The position numbers were made by a program, and so were the translations under genes. The notes beneath the pieces are model-generated. The model was not told the DNA's origin and ran no database searches. It saw only the letters and a program-made list of their open reading frames with translations. Shown here one piece after another: positions 13,474 through 24,700 of a DNA stretch of 47,505 nucleotides. Location: NCBI GenBank assembly GCA_017458675.1, contig JAFTAM010000010.1:1-47505 (forward strand). Direction: 5' to 3'. The stretch comes from a bacterium. GTDB lineage: Bacteria > Vulcanimicrobiota > Xenobia > Xenobiales > Xenobiaceae. Position 1 is the first letter of the stretch, and each line of letters starts with the position of its first letter.

Positions 13474-15780
13474 TCAGGGATCGTCGTTCCAATCCATAGC
13501 GCCGCAGTCTTCGGCGTCGGAATTGAACACCCTGATACTGCTGTAGACGCGGCCTCTCCAGGTTATGCTTTTTAAACTCCAGCATTCATCAAAGCAATAG
13601 CTTCCGATGACGGCTGCGCTGTCTGGTATGACAATTTCGGTCAGGTTTTCGCAGCCGCTGAAAGCCCCGTATCCGATAGCGGCGACGCTGTCGGGAATAT
13701 TGATTTTTCTAAGGCTTTCGCAGCCGCTGAAGGCGCATGCCCCCAATTCTGTTACGCTGTCGGGAACGCTGACTTCTTCCAGGCGTTTGCAGCCGCTGAA
13801 AGCGCCATTGCCGATGCGTTTGATTCCGTCCGGTATGACGGCCTTTATGATGCTGAAATTATAATAAGCATATTCTTCGTCGGCTCTTTTAGCTGTAAAT
13901 ACAGCGTCTATGAGCGCGGCTCTGTCTTTTTCAAAGGCGTCGGCGCAGTCATATTGCCGATCTTTCCAGGAGATATTTTTCAGCCGGGGACAGTTTTCAA
14001 AGACGCCGCCGCCGATGATCTCGAGGCTGTCGGGAAGGCTGATCTCCTCGAGGCCGACACAGCCCGAGAAAGCTTGGCTGCCTATTTTGACGAGGCTGTC
14101 GGGGAGAATTATGCTTTTCAGGCTGCTGCAGCCGGCAAAGGCTTCTTCGCCGATAACGGAGATTTTGCCGTGAAGGCTGATTTCGGTCAGCGCACCGCAG
14201 CCGCTGAAGCAAGAACTGCTGATTTCAGCGACTTTTTCGGGAATGACGATGCCTGTCAGATTTTTGCAGCCGCTGAAGGCGGCAGGGCCTATCTTGGCCG
14301 TGCTGTCGGGAATGACAATGCCGGTAAGCGCGCTGCAGCCGGAGAAGGCGGAATTTCCGATGGCGGTGACGCTTTCAGGTATAACGGCCTTTGTTAAGCT
14401 GCTGCAGCCGCTGAAGGCGGAATTTCCGATAGCAGTAACGCTTTCAGGTATAACGGCTTTTGTTAAGCTGCTGCAGTTCCAGAATTTGTAGTTTTTGATC
14501 TTTTTAGTGCCGGCGGGAATAATTGCTTCCTTCAGGTTCAGATGTCTTTTCCGCTCCTGTTCCGCGGCGTATTCGGCCTGCCTGGCCGCTTCCAGAAATT
14601 TCTCTGCGCTGTCATAGCATTTGCCTCGGTAGGTTATGCGCTTTAATCTGCCGCAGCCTTCAAAAGCGTCGCCGGCAATGTCGGAAGCCCGAATTCGCTT
14701 GGGGACGTCAAGGCAGACCAGATTTCTGCAGTTTTTGAATGCGCTGCTTCCTATTTTATCGTAAAGACAGTTTGAGGGAATGACCGCGCGGACGGCTTTG
14801 GAGCCGCAGTAGGCTAAGCTGTTATAGCAGCGGTTGGCAATCAGAGCGACAGCGGCGGTTTCGGAGACAGCTTTTTCAAAGTCGCTGATATTCGCGTAAA
14901 CTTTGCCTCTCCAGCGGACGGCGGTTAAATTGAAGCAGCCTTTAAAGGCGTCTTCGCCGATCAGCCGGATATTGTCGGACACGGTGATTCTCTTCAGCTT
15001 TGTGCAGCCGCTGAAGCAGCGATTGCCGACGGCGGTTATGCTGTCGGGGAGAACAATTTCTCTCAGACTGCGGCAGCCGCTGAAGGCGCATTCTCCCAGT
15101 TCATGTACGCTGCCGGGAAGGGTAATTTCTGTCAGTCTGCGGCAGCCGCTGAAGGCGTAGGCTTCGATTATTTCAGCTTTGCCGGGAAGAATTACGCTTT
15201 TCAAGCGTCTGCATTGATAAAACAGGCATTGTGCAACATATGTCAGGCTGTTGGGAAGCACGGCCTTTGTCAGGCGGCGGCAATAGGCAAAGGCTCCGAA
15301 ATCCAGACATTTGACGGTATCGGGCAGAGAAATGCTCTTTAAACTTCTGCAGCCCTCAAAGGCTTTGTCTTTAATGTCGGTAATTCTGCCCGGCACGGTC
15401 ATATCGGTTAAGCGTACGCAGCCGCGGAACGCCTTTGAGCATATATAGGTTACTCTGAGGGGAATATCGGCGCGCCGCAGGTTTGTACAGTTTTCAAAAG
15501 CGCTCTTTCCAAGGGCGTTGACTTTCCTGGGAATTGCTATCTCAGTAAGGCTGATACAGTCCTTAAAGGCTCTGTGAAATATTTCAATGAGGCTTTCGGG
15601 CAGGCTGACGTTCTTTAAGTTTCTGCAGCCTTCAAAGGCCTCCGTGTAAATTTTAGTCAGTCCTTCGGGTATGACGGCTTCCTTTATGTCGCCGCGGCCT
15701 TTGTAAGCGCTGCAGCTGTCGGCCTTGTCGGCAATGAATGGCTCGCCGGCCGGCGTCAGCAGGGAGTGTGTTTCGGGCAT
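13474..15780 (-). CDS. BspA-type LRR protein, four WRG-type modules (768 aa)
   Basis: The protein is almost wholly about 23-residue leucine-rich repeats of the BspA/LRR_5 type (xxLxxIxLPDSLxxIGxxAFxGC). The N-cap reads FIADKADSCSAY. Cap-linker segments ITYRGKCYDSAEKF, ISWKDRQYDCADAF and the C-terminal ITWRGRVYSSIRVF divide it into four modules. It has no signal peptide, membrane span or sorting motif. ATG 15780 matches the start context of paralogues; AAAGGA lies about 14 nt upstream, so initiation may be weak. An upstream in-frame TTG (15813) would place the Shine-Dalgarno inside the coding region. Two adjacent repeats near 14330-14470 are almost identical in DNA, a sign of recent duplication. 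LRR surfaces usually bind proteins; the ligand is unknown. Confidence 0.8.
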   Translation of the reverse strand: MPETHSLLTPAGEPFIADKADSCSAYKGRGDIKEAVIPEGLTKIYTEAFEGCRNLKNVSLPESLIEIFHRAFKDCISLTEIAIPRKVNALGKSAFENCTNLRRADIPLRVTYICSKAFRGCVRLTDMTVPGRITDIKDKAFEGCRSLKSISLPDTVKCLDFGAFAYCRRLTKAVLPNSLTYVAQCLFYQCRRLKSVILPGKAEIIEAYAFSGCRRLTEITLPGSVHELGECAFSGCRSLREIVLPDSITAVGNRCFSGCTKLKRITVSDNIRLIGEDAFKGCFNLTAVRWRGKVYANISDFEKAVSETAAVALIANRCYNSLAYCGSKAVRAVIPSNCLYDKIGSSAFKNCRNLVCLDVPKRIRASDIAGDAFEGCGRLKRITYRGKCYDSAEKFLEAARQAEYAAEQERKRHLNLKEAIIPAGTKKIKNYKFWNCSSLTKAVIPESVTAIGNSAFSGCSSLTKAVIPESVTAIGNSAFSGCSALTGIVIPDSTAKIGPAAFSGCKNLTGIVIPEKVAEISSSCFSGCGALTEISLHGKISVIGEEAFAGCSSLKSIILPDSLVKIGSQAFSGCVGLEEISLPDSLEIIGGGVFENCPRLKNISWKDRQYDCADAFEKDRAALIDAVFTAKRADEEYAYYNFSIIKAVIPDGIKRIGNGAFSGCKRLEEVSVPDSVTELGACAFSGCESLRKINIPDSVAAIGYGAFSGCENLTEIVIPDSAAVIGSYCFDECWSLKSITWRGRVYSSIRVFNSDAEDCGAMDWNDDP

Positions 15781-15822
15781 GGCTTTTTTGAGATTCCTTT
15801 GTTGAATATGCAAGTATAGATT

Positions 15823-16038
15823 CTTCGCTGCGCTCAGAATGACACTAATGTGCTGCCGCCCTGAGCCGTATTTTCGGTCGTGCGTATCCGTTTTATCTGT
15901 TGTGCTGATCCGTTCAATATGCTGTCCTGATCCATTTTATTTAGCATTTTGAGCCGATCCGTTTGTCATCCTGAGCCGACAGGCGAAGGATCTATATTCC
16001 TATAGGCGTCGGATTCTTCGCTGCGCTCAGAATGACAA
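15823..16038. repeat. REP-like elements between LRR genes
   Basis: A CTTCGCTGCGCTCAGAATGA half-element lies near 15827-15846. A complete pair (TCATCCTGAGCCG, GCGAAGGATCT, then the CTTCGCTGCG half) lies at 15966-16038. The space between has degenerate GTCCTGATCC-like copies. Confidence 0.75.
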
Positions 16039-16103
16039 ATACGGTGATGTGTGTCTTCGAAACGGTCTGCCCGCCTGACGCGACAGTAACGGTCCGGCGG
16101 GTT

Positions 16104-17718
16104 TCAGTTGTCGGTCAGACCGCAGGCCCGGGCGGCTTCGTAAAAGGCCTCGGCGCTTCCGTAGGTTCGGCCGCGCCAGGTTATGCTGTTCAGGCTGACG
16201 CATCCCTCGAATATATGTGCGCCGACAGCTTTGAGGCTGTCGGGAAGGGAGAGGCTTTTCAAGCCGGTGCAGTCTTTGAAGGCCAGGGTTCCGATCACAG
16301 TGACGCCTTCGGGAATGACAATCTCTGTCAGTTTGCTGCAGCGGCTGAAGGCCATAAGGCCTATGCATTCCGTGCCTTTGGAAACGTCGGCTCTGCTGAA
16401 GCCGCGCCCCGCGTAAGCTCCCTGCTGTGAGGCCAATTCGAGTGTAATATCGGCGCTGATCAGAACTGAGGCGGCTTTTTCAAAATCGGCGGCGCAGGCA
16501 TATGTATGTCCGCGCCAGGATATGGCGGCAAGCTTGGGACAGCCGGAAAACATATCCCGCCAGGCTTCGGTCAGACGCTCCGGAAGCTTGACTGAGACCA
16601 GCGAAACGCAGTCCTTGAAGGCTTCAAAGCCGATTCTGACGACGCTGTCGGGAACGGAGAGCTCTGTCAGAGCGCTGCAGCCCTCGAAGGCCAAGCTGCC
16701 GATTTCAGCGAGGCTGTTCGGCATAATGATGTTTGTCAGGCTGCCGCAGCCTTCAAAGGCGCTTTCTCCGATGGCGGCTGCGCTGTCCGGGAGTACGATG
16801 TCCTGTAAGCTTTTGCAGTCTCTGAAGGCCGCGCGGCCGATTACGGCGGGTTGGTCGGGAATAATGGCATGAATAATGTCGCTGCCGTCATATCTGCGGT
16901 CTGTGTCGGCGCCAGCCGTCAGCGAGGCCATAACGGCGGCTTTGGAAACGGCCTTTTCAAATTCCCTGATGTCGGCATAGGTCCGGCCTCGCCAGCTTAT
17001 CGAGGTCAGATCGGGACAGCCGTCAAATACATGTTCGCCGAAAAACCGGATGCTGTCGGGAACGGCGATCTCCGTCAGGGCGCTGCAGTCTTTGAAGGCC
17101 CAGCTGCCTATGTGAACGACGCTGTCGGGAATCTGCAGACTTGTCAGGGCGCTGCAGTCTTTAAACGCGCCGTCTGCGATTTTGCTGAGGCGCGGCGGAA
17201 GGCTGACTTCTTTTAAACTGCTGCAGCCGCTGAAAGCAAAAGCGCCGATTTCAGTCAGAGCGGAGGGAAGTCTGACCTCCGTCAGAGCCCAGCATAATGC
17301 AAACGCGCCGGGGCCTATCTCTGCGAGGCGATCCGGAAAGCGGACGCCGGAAAGGCGCACGCATAGGAAGAAGGCATTGCTGCCTATAGCGCCGAGACTG
17401 TCCGGAAAGCTCAATTTCCGTCAGCCTTTGGCAGTCTGAAAAACAGCCTTCAGCGACGGTTTCGAGCCCGTCCGGAAGGACGATTCTCTCTAAATCGCAG
17501 TCGGAAAAGGCTTCTGCGCCGATAGCTTTGACGCTGCCGGGTATGGCTGCGGCTTTCAAGCGTCTGCAGCTGAGAAAGGCGCGTTCGCCGATGCTGCTTA
17601 CGCCCTCCGGTATGACGACCGCTTCAAGATCGCCGCGGTCTTCGTAAGCGCTGTTAAGGTGGGCCTTGTCGGCAATAAAGGCTTTGCCGGAGGTTTGCTC
17701 AGCGGAAATAACGGACAT
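16104..17718 (-). pseudogene. BspA-type LRR protein, three modules, frameshifted
   Basis: The start MSVISAEQTSGKAFIADKAH at ATG 17718 follows an AAAGGAG site and matches paralogues. The LRR frame is lost near 17414-17420, at CTGACGGAAATTGAGCTTTC; removing one base restores E-I-S-F-P-D and continues through 436 codons to 16104. The whole would be about 538 residues. Internal caps ISWRGRTYADIREF and ISWRGHTYACAADF and the terminal ITWRGRTYGSAEAFYEAA mark three modules. A sequencing error could give the same picture, since the lesion is a single base. Confidence 0.8.
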
Positions 17719-17750
17719 TATTTAGGCTCCTTTGTTGAATATGCAGGCAT

Positions 17751-17975
17751 AGATTCTTCGCTGCGCTCAGAATGACATGAATGAGCTGCCGCTCTGGGCC
17801 GTTTTATCTGTCGCGCTGAAATGTTTAATACGTTGTGCGGAGTCGTCTTATTGGTCATCCTGAGCCGCTCAATTTGTCATCGGGAGTTGCATCATTTGTC
17901 ATCCTGTGTCGCTCCATTTGTCATCCTGAGCCGATAAGCGAAGGATCTATATTCCTATAGGCGTCAGATTCTTCG
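17751..17975. repeat. REP-like elements between LRR genes
   Basis: A CTTCGCTGCGCTCAGAATGA half (17756-17775) lies just upstream of the frameshifted LRR gene. Several TCATCCTG(A/T)G halves and a full pair end at 17975. The full pair shares GGATCTATATTCCTATAGGC with 15966-16038, so the two gaps carry near-identical copies. Confidence 0.75.
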
Positions 17976-18057
17976 CAGTGTGATGCGGACAAAAAGGCGA
18001 GACGTGTCTGTCGGCACAGTCTGCCCGCATGACGCGAGCGCAACGGTTCGGCGGGTT

Positions 18058-21048
18058 TCAGCTGTCTGTCAGACCCCAGGCTTGGGCGGCTTCGTAAAAG
18101 GCCTCGAAGCTGCCGTAAACATTGCCCCTCCAGGTTATGCTTTTGAGCTCTCGGCACTTGTCGAAGCATCGGCTGCCTATGAAGGCGACGCTGTCCGGAA
18201 TTTTTATGCTTTTCAGATTGCTGCAGCCGCAGAAGGCCCGGCGGCAGATTCTGGCTGTGCCGTCGGGGAGATTGACAGCCGTCAGCGCTTTACAGCCGCA
18301 GAAGGCTTCTTCTCCTATGACGGAGACGCCGTCGGGAATTTGTATGCTTTTCAGATTGCTGCAGCCGCAGAAGGTTCGGCGGCATATGCCGGCAGTGCCG
18401 CTGGGGAGAATGACGGCCGTCAGAGCTTTACAGTCTCTGAAAGCTTCTTCTCCGATGACGGAGACGCCGTTCGGAATATGTATGCTTTTCAGACTGTCGC
18501 AGCCGCAGAAAGCATTGCTGCCGATACCTTTTACGTTTGGGAAAATAACGGCCTCAGTGAGACGGCTGCAGCATGCAAAGGCCTCGCTGCCGATCATGGC
18601 GGCGCTGTCGGGGATGATGACTTTAGTTAAGCAAGACCAAGCATAGGCGCTGCGCTCGGAGGCGTCTTCGGCGACAAAGCCGGAGTCGAAAAGCCCGTTT
18701 TTGGCTTTCTCAAAATCCGCGGCGCATGAATACTCCTGACCTCGCCAGAGGATGCGTTTCAGGTTTTGACATCTTTCAAATATATCGGCGCCGATATAAG
18801 CGGAGCCGTCTGCAATAGAGGCGCTTGTAAGACAGCGGCAGTTCCTGAAGGCGGAGTCTTCTATTTTAGCTGCGCTTTCGGGAATATGGATTTCGCTCAG
18901 ACTGGCGCAGCCGCAGAACGCTTCTCTGCCTATGGTCCTGAGGCCGGAGGGAAAGCTTATGCTTTTCAGGCTGCTGCATCCGGCGAAGGCCTGTTTATCA
19001 ATTTTGGCGATGCTGTCGGGAATAAGTATTTCTGTCAGACTGCTGCAGCCGCTGAATACGGCGGATTCGAGCTCGGCAAGTCCGTCGGGAAGATTGATGG
19101 CTTTCAGACTTTTGCAGTCTTTGAAGGCTTCGCCGATGATTCTTTTGACGCTGTCGGGAATATGTATGCAAGCGAGGCTGCGGCAGCTTTCAAAGGCGCT
19201 GCCGCCGATTTCGGCGGCGCCCTCGGGGATGAATGCTTCGATAAAGCTGCTCCTTGCGTAAGCGTATTCTACGGAAGCCATGACAGCGTTTAGACGCCTG
19301 TCAAGGAGCTCGGTTTTAGCTTTGACAAACTCGCCGACGCCGTTCAATATCCGCCCTCTCCAGACGATGCGCTTTAAGTCTGCGCAGCCGGCAAAGACGT
19401 CGTCGGCGATGCTTTCAATTCCGTCCGGAATTGTTATATCGGTCAGACCGCAGTTCGCGAAGGCTTTACAGCAAAGCCTTTTGAGGCTGTCGGGGAGGAT
19501 TATTTCGGTCAGACTTCGGCAGTCTGCGAAGGCTTCTTCAGCTATTTCGGTGAGGCTGTCGGGGAGAACTGCCTCGCTGAGATTGGAGCATCCCGCAAAT
19601 GCCTGCCATTCAATTCTGTCGATTCCCTGAGCGGCAGCCGCGCTTTTTAAGTTTTGGCAGTCCTGAAATGCGCGGTATCCAACGCCGGTCCAAGTGTAAG
19701 GAATGACGGCGTTCCAGGGTACGTCCCTCCTGAAATCTGTGTTTTGCAGCAGAGAGTATTCTGATACGCCGCTAAAAGTCGGACCGAATACCTTTATTTT
19801 CTCCTGTTCAAATTCGTTTGCATCTGCAAAGGTTTTGCCTCTCCAGATAATGCCTGTGAGGCAGCCGCAGCCCTCGAAGATGTTTCCGCCGATATAAATT
19901 AGAGCATCGGGAAGTTTTATGCTTTTCAGACTGGCGCAGCCGGAAAAAGCTCCTTCGCCGATTCTGCAAAGGCTGTCGGGCAGGGCGGCGGAGGCTAGGG
20001 AGCGGCAGCCGCTGAAGGCGTATTTGCCTATGCGCTCGGTCCCTTCGGGGATAATAACGCTTATTAGTGTACTGAAATCGGCATAGGCTCTGTTTTCAGA
20101 AGCCTTTTCGGCTTTGAAATCCGTATCCATAAGCGCAGTTTTGGCTTGGCTGAAGGCCTTGACGCTCGTATATGTTTTGCCTCGCCATAAAATGCTTGTC
20201 AGCTTAGGACAAGAGTCAAATACGCCCTCGCCGATAAATTCGATGCGGTTGGGAAGAACTGCGCTGCTCAGGCTACCGCAGTCTGCAAATGCGCCTGCGC
20301 CTATGGAGGAGACGTTCTGAGGAATTACGGCTCGGGTTAAGCTGCGGCAGCCGCGGAAGGCCTCGCTGCCGATGCTTCTGAGGCTGTCGGGAAATCGTAC
20401 GCCGGCCAGGGAGGCGCAGCCGCTGAAAGAGCTGTCTTCGACGCTTTCGAGGCTGTCTGGGAGTTTGACGGCGATAAGCGCGGCGCAGCCGGAGAAGGCG
20501 TGCTTTCTTACGGCGGCTATGTTTGCGGGAATATCAATTTCGCTTAAAGCGGAGCATTTCGAAAAAGCGTTTCTCCCCAGCGCTGTCAGGCTTTGCGGCA
20601 GACGGAGGCTTTTTAAGCTGCGGCAGCCGCTGAAAGCGTTATTTCCGATTGAGGCCAGACCGTTTGGCAGACGGACGGCTGTTAAGCTGACGCAGCCGGC
20701 AAAGGCGGCGCTGCCGATTGACTTGAGGCTGTCGGGCATCTTGATTTTGGTCAGCCCAGTGCATTGGGCAAAGCACTCGCTGCCGATTTTAACGGTGGAA
20801 CCCGGTATACTGACGTTTGAAAGAGCGCTGCAGCCTTTGAAAGCGCTGCTGCCGATATCCTTTACGCTGTCGGGAATGACGAGTCCGCGCAGGCTGCTGC
20901 CCGCAAAGCTTTTGCAGCCGATTCTGCCAAGATTTGGAGGAATTACGGCTTCGGTAAAGTCCTGACGCCCATTGTATGCGTTGTTAAGGTGGGCTTTGTC
21001 GGCAATAAAGGCTTTGCCGGAGTTTTGCTCTGCGGAAACATTGGGCAT
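18058..21048 (-). CDS. BspA-type LRR protein, five modules (996 aa)
   Basis: ATG 21048 (MPNVSAEQNSGKAFIADKAH) sits 8 nt after AAAGGAG. The protein is a long array of about 23-residue LRR_5 repeats. Caps ILWRGKTYTSVKAF, IIWRGKTFADANEF, IVWRGRILNGVGEF, ILWRGQEYSCAADF and the terminal ITWRGNVYGSFEAF divide it into five modules. Each internal cap is followed by a helix-like linker and a new N-cap such as ASENRAYADF. Near the C-terminus a two-repeat block (about 138 bp, roughly 18200-18500) is duplicated almost exactly. There is no signal peptide, transmembrane helix or cell-wall signal. Function is unknown beyond likely protein binding. Confidence 0.85.
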   Translation of the reverse strand: MPNVSAEQNSGKAFIADKAHLNNAYNGRQDFTEAVIPPNLGRIGCKSFAGSSLRGLVIPDSVKDIGSSAFKGCSALSNVSIPGSTVKIGSECFAQCTGLTKIKMPDSLKSIGSAAFAGCVSLTAVRLPNGLASIGNNAFSGCRSLKSLRLPQSLTALGRNAFSKCSALSEIDIPANIAAVRKHAFSGCAALIAVKLPDSLESVEDSSFSGCASLAGVRFPDSLRSIGSEAFRGCRSLTRAVIPQNVSSIGAGAFADCGSLSSAVLPNRIEFIGEGVFDSCPKLTSILWRGKTYTSVKAFSQAKTALMDTDFKAEKASENRAYADFSTLISVIIPEGTERIGKYAFSGCRSLASAALPDSLCRIGEGAFSGCASLKSIKLPDALIYIGGNIFEGCGCLTGIIWRGKTFADANEFEQEKIKVFGPTFSGVSEYSLLQNTDFRRDVPWNAVIPYTWTGVGYRAFQDCQNLKSAAAAQGIDRIEWQAFAGCSNLSEAVLPDSLTEIAEEAFADCRSLTEIILPDSLKRLCCKAFANCGLTDITIPDGIESIADDVFAGCADLKRIVWRGRILNGVGEFVKAKTELLDRRLNAVMASVEYAYARSSFIEAFIPEGAAEIGGSAFESCRSLACIHIPDSVKRIIGEAFKDCKSLKAINLPDGLAELESAVFSGCSSLTEILIPDSIAKIDKQAFAGCSSLKSISFPSGLRTIGREAFCGCASLSEIHIPESAAKIEDSAFRNCRCLTSASIADGSAYIGADIFERCQNLKRILWRGQEYSCAADFEKAKNGLFDSGFVAEDASERSAYAWSCLTKVIIPDSAAMIGSEAFACCSRLTEAVIFPNVKGIGSNAFCGCDSLKSIHIPNGVSVIGEEAFRDCKALTAVILPSGTAGICRRTFCGCSNLKSIQIPDGVSVIGEEAFCGCKALTAVNLPDGTARICRRAFCGCSNLKSIKIPDSVAFIGSRCFDKCRELKSITWRGNVYGSFEAFYEAAQAWGLTDS

Positions 21049-21079
21049 TTTTAGACTCCTTTGTTGAATATGCAAGCAA

Positions 21080-21105
21080 AGATTCTTCGCTGCGCTCAGA
21101 ATGAC
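21080..21105. repeat. REP-like half-element
   Basis: A CTTCGCTGCGCTCAGAATGA half lies directly upstream of the five-module LRR gene. A similar half plus TTGCATATTCAACAAAGGA-type leader precedes three LRR genes. The rest of the gap to 21681 shows no convincing gene. Confidence 0.75.
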
Positions 21106-21681
21106 AGCAGAGAAGGACGCAGCGCAGTAAATGCGGGGCGGATATTACGAATGTCAAGACCGTATAAACGGCAAAAAGGGCTTAAAATGGCAAACGAAAC
21201 AGACGCCCTGAGCGCGGTACGGAACAGGCGTTAAGAATGCTGAATAGGGAATGTCGGGGTCAGTGAAGTTAAAGGACGTTCATACGGACAGACAATAAAT
21301 TCATAATGATGTGACGCGGCAGCCGCTGAGAGCGCTGCCGCAGGCTGAGGCGGAGCCGTTCGGTATGCCGGCTTTATTTATACGCCGGCTGTATCTGCAG
21401 GTTCAGTTGATAAGGTCTTTGCCGACGGCGGCAGGAGGCGCGTCGGAGATGGTACGCTTTTGGCTAAAAATGTCTTAAATGATTCATTTTATTCTTTCAA
21501 TTATGCGTCTATGTTTCTGCGTGCAGAGAAATGTTCCTGCCTTCGTTTAATAAATTTCGCAAAATATGTTTAATAACTGTAAAAACGTCTAATAATCGTC
21601 ATTTTAAGTTTTCAGAAGCTTTAAATCTGCCGGTTATTAATGTTGCAGGACATTATTCGCCAACAGCAGATTAAGCCTGAA

Positions 21682-21720
21682 ATAAAAAAAGACGGCGCAG
21701 TCGCTTTACGTCCGTCTTTA
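21682..21720 (-). terminator. Rho-independent terminator of the four-module LRR gene
   Basis: Read on the minus strand, AAAGACGG (21720 side) pairs with CCGTCTTT, and a T run follows (21690-21684). Confidence 0.8.
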
Positions 21721-21798
21721 TTCCGGCAGGCTGCTTTTCCCGCGCGGCTTAACCGCGAGCGGCTGCGCCGAACCTTTGGCAAACGCGGGAAGCGCATA

Positions 21799-24700
21799 TC
21801 AGTCGAGCCAGTCTGGATAATCAGGTTCGGGATCCCATGCTTCCATAACGCCGCTGGCCTGGGCCGCTCTGTAAAAATCCTCTGGGCTGGTGTAAATATT
21901 GCCGCGGAATACTATATGCTCTAAGCTGGAGCAGCGTTCAAAGGCCTCTTTCCCGATTTCGCTCACGCTGTCGGGAATGTTTGCCGAAGTCATAGAAGAG
22001 CAGTCTGCAAATGCTTCCGCGCCTATCTTGACAAGGCTGTCCGGAAGAATAATATCTTCGAGACCTTCGCAGCATGAAAACGCGCAGTCGCCTATTTCCG
22101 AAAGGCCGTGGGGAAGTACGGCCTTTCGCAGATGCTCGCAGCCTGAAAAGGCTTTGCTTCCGATATATTTTGTGTTTTCGGGGACGGTAATTTCCGTCAG
22201 GCTTTGGCAGCCGCGGAAGGCTTCTTCGCCGATTTCGGCGAGACTGTCGGGGAGACTGATTCGCTCCAATCCGGCGCAGTCTCCAAAGGCTAAGCGGCCG
22301 ATGCGCTCCGTCCCTTGGGGCACGCCGGCGCTGATTAAGTGGTCGCAGCCCAGATAGGCGCTGTCTTCGTCGGCTCTGTCCGCGCAGAAGTTCCTGTCGA
22401 GCAGCTCGGTTTTGGCTTTATTGAATTCTTCTGGGCTTTTATATATTGTTCCCCTCCAGGAGATGCTGCAGAGATTGGGGCAATCGCTGAAAATGTCGTC
22501 GCCGATAATTTTTATGCCGTCGGGAATGATAATATCAGTCAAGCCGCACTTTGAAAAAGCCGCGCCGCCGATTCTCTCAATATCTTCAGGAATGATAATC
22601 CCGGTCAGTTTGCGGCATTCAGCGAAGGCGCAGTCTTTGATTTCGGCTAAGGACTTGGGAAGGCGGACTTTCTCCAGCTCTGTGCAGTCAAAAAAGGCAA
22701 AACCGTCAATTATTTTTAATCCGTCCGGCAGTACAGCCGCCTTCAGCTTTTCACAGGCAGAGAAGGCGGAAAAGCCGATTTCGCTCAGACTGTCGGGAAG
22801 ACTGATGCGTTCGAGGTCGGTGCATCCGTAAAATGCGGAGCTGCCGATACGCTCTGTTCCGTCGGGAACTTTTATGCCGATCAGAGAGGAACAGTGGTCA
22901 TAAGCCCATGATTCACCGGCTCTGTCGGCGCGGAAGCGTTTGTCGAGCAGTTCGGTTTTGGCCTTATAAAAGTCCGACGCGCCTTTGTATATTTTGCCTC
23001 TCCAGGCTATGCTTCCGAGTTTGGGACAGCCGTCGAAAACAGCTGCGCCGATTAGCTTCAGGCAGTCGGGGAGGCGGATTTCCGTCAGCGCGGCGCAGTC
23101 CCGGAAAGCGTCTGCGTCGATGCGGAGCAGGCTCTCCGGAAGCGCGATGCGTTTCAGATTGACGCAGCCCTTGAAGGAGCCTTCGGAGATTTCCTTTATG
23201 CTTTCCGGAAGCGTTATTTCTGTCAGTCCGACGCAGCCGGCGAAGGCCTCTTCGCCGATTCTGACCGTGCCGCCGAAGCTTATCCGCGTAAGACTGCCGC
23301 AGTTTGCAAAGGCCCGCCGGCCGATTTCAGCCTTGCCTGCGATATTCAGATTGGTTAAGCCGCCGCAGTCCGCAAACGCGCTGTCGCCTATTATGGCGGC
23401 GCTGTCGGGAATTCTTAGGCTTTTCAGGCTGCCGCAGCATCTGAAGGCTTCTTCGGGAATTTCCGTCAGGCCTTCGGGAAGCGTGATCTCCTTTAAGGCG
23501 GCGCAGCCGGCGAAGGCCATTCTGCCGATCCTTGCGGCGGCCTCGGGGATATTGACGGAGGTAAGGGCCGTGCAGCCTAAAAATGTTTTGGGTTTGATTG
23601 CGCTTATTCCGTCGGGCAGCCTGATTTCTGTCAGGGAGCGGCAGTATTTAAAGGCGCTTTCTCCGATAGCTTTCAGTCCTTCGGGCAGATTTATCTCTGT
23701 AAGGCCGGTGCAATATGCAAAGGCGCAGGTTCTGATTTCGGCGGCGCTGTCGGGAAGACTTATCCGCTCGAGGCCGCGGCAGCTTTCAAAGGCCCGCCGG
23801 CCGATGCGTTTTATGCCCTGAGGAACGCCGGCGCTGATGATATGTTCGCAGTTTAAATAGGCTTCGTTTTGGTCGGCCCGTTTGGCGCGGAAGTTTTTGT
23901 CGAGCAGCTCGGTCCTGGCCTTATAAAATTCCTCAGCGCTTTTGTAGGTTTTGCCTCTCCAGACAATTCTGTTTAAGCTGGGACATTCCGCGAATATGTC
24001 CTTTCCGACAAACTCCAGACCGTCGGAAAGTCTGACTTCGGTGAGAGAGCTGCATTTTTTAAAGGCGCTGCCGTCAATTTCGGCGACGCTGTCGGGAAGC
24101 GTCAGGCTTTTCAGAGCGCCGCATCCCATAAAGGCCCCGAAGCCTATTTCGGAAACGCTGTCAGGCAGGCTGATATGTTTCAGGCTTTCGCATCTGAAAA
24201 AAGTCCAGGAGCGGATTTTCTCAACTCCGTAGGGGACGCTGACGGCGGCGAGGCTGCTGCATTCCTTGAAGGCGCGTTCGCCGATTTCCGTAAGGCTGCC
24301 GGGGAGGGTTATTTCTGTCAGGGAGCTGCAGCCTGAGAATGCGCAGTCGTCTATTTCGGCGAGGGTTTCGGGAAGTTCAACGCTCTTCAGACTGCCGCAG
24401 TTCGCGAAGACGGCGGCTTTAATTTTGTTTACGCGGCCGGGAATAACGATTTTTTCCAAACCGCAGTAACTGAAGGCGCTGCCGTTGATATAAACGAGGC
24501 TTTCGGGGAGCTCAATGCTTTTAAGACTGACGCAGTCGTTAAAGGCGCTTGAGTTGATATGGGTTATGCTGTCGGGAAGCGCGGCGCTTTTCAGATTTTC
24601 GCACCAGCCGAAGGCGAACCTCGCGATGCATTTCAGGCTGTGCGGAAGGCTGATTTCAGCGAGGCTGCCGCATTGCACGAACGCCCCTTCGCCAATTTCG

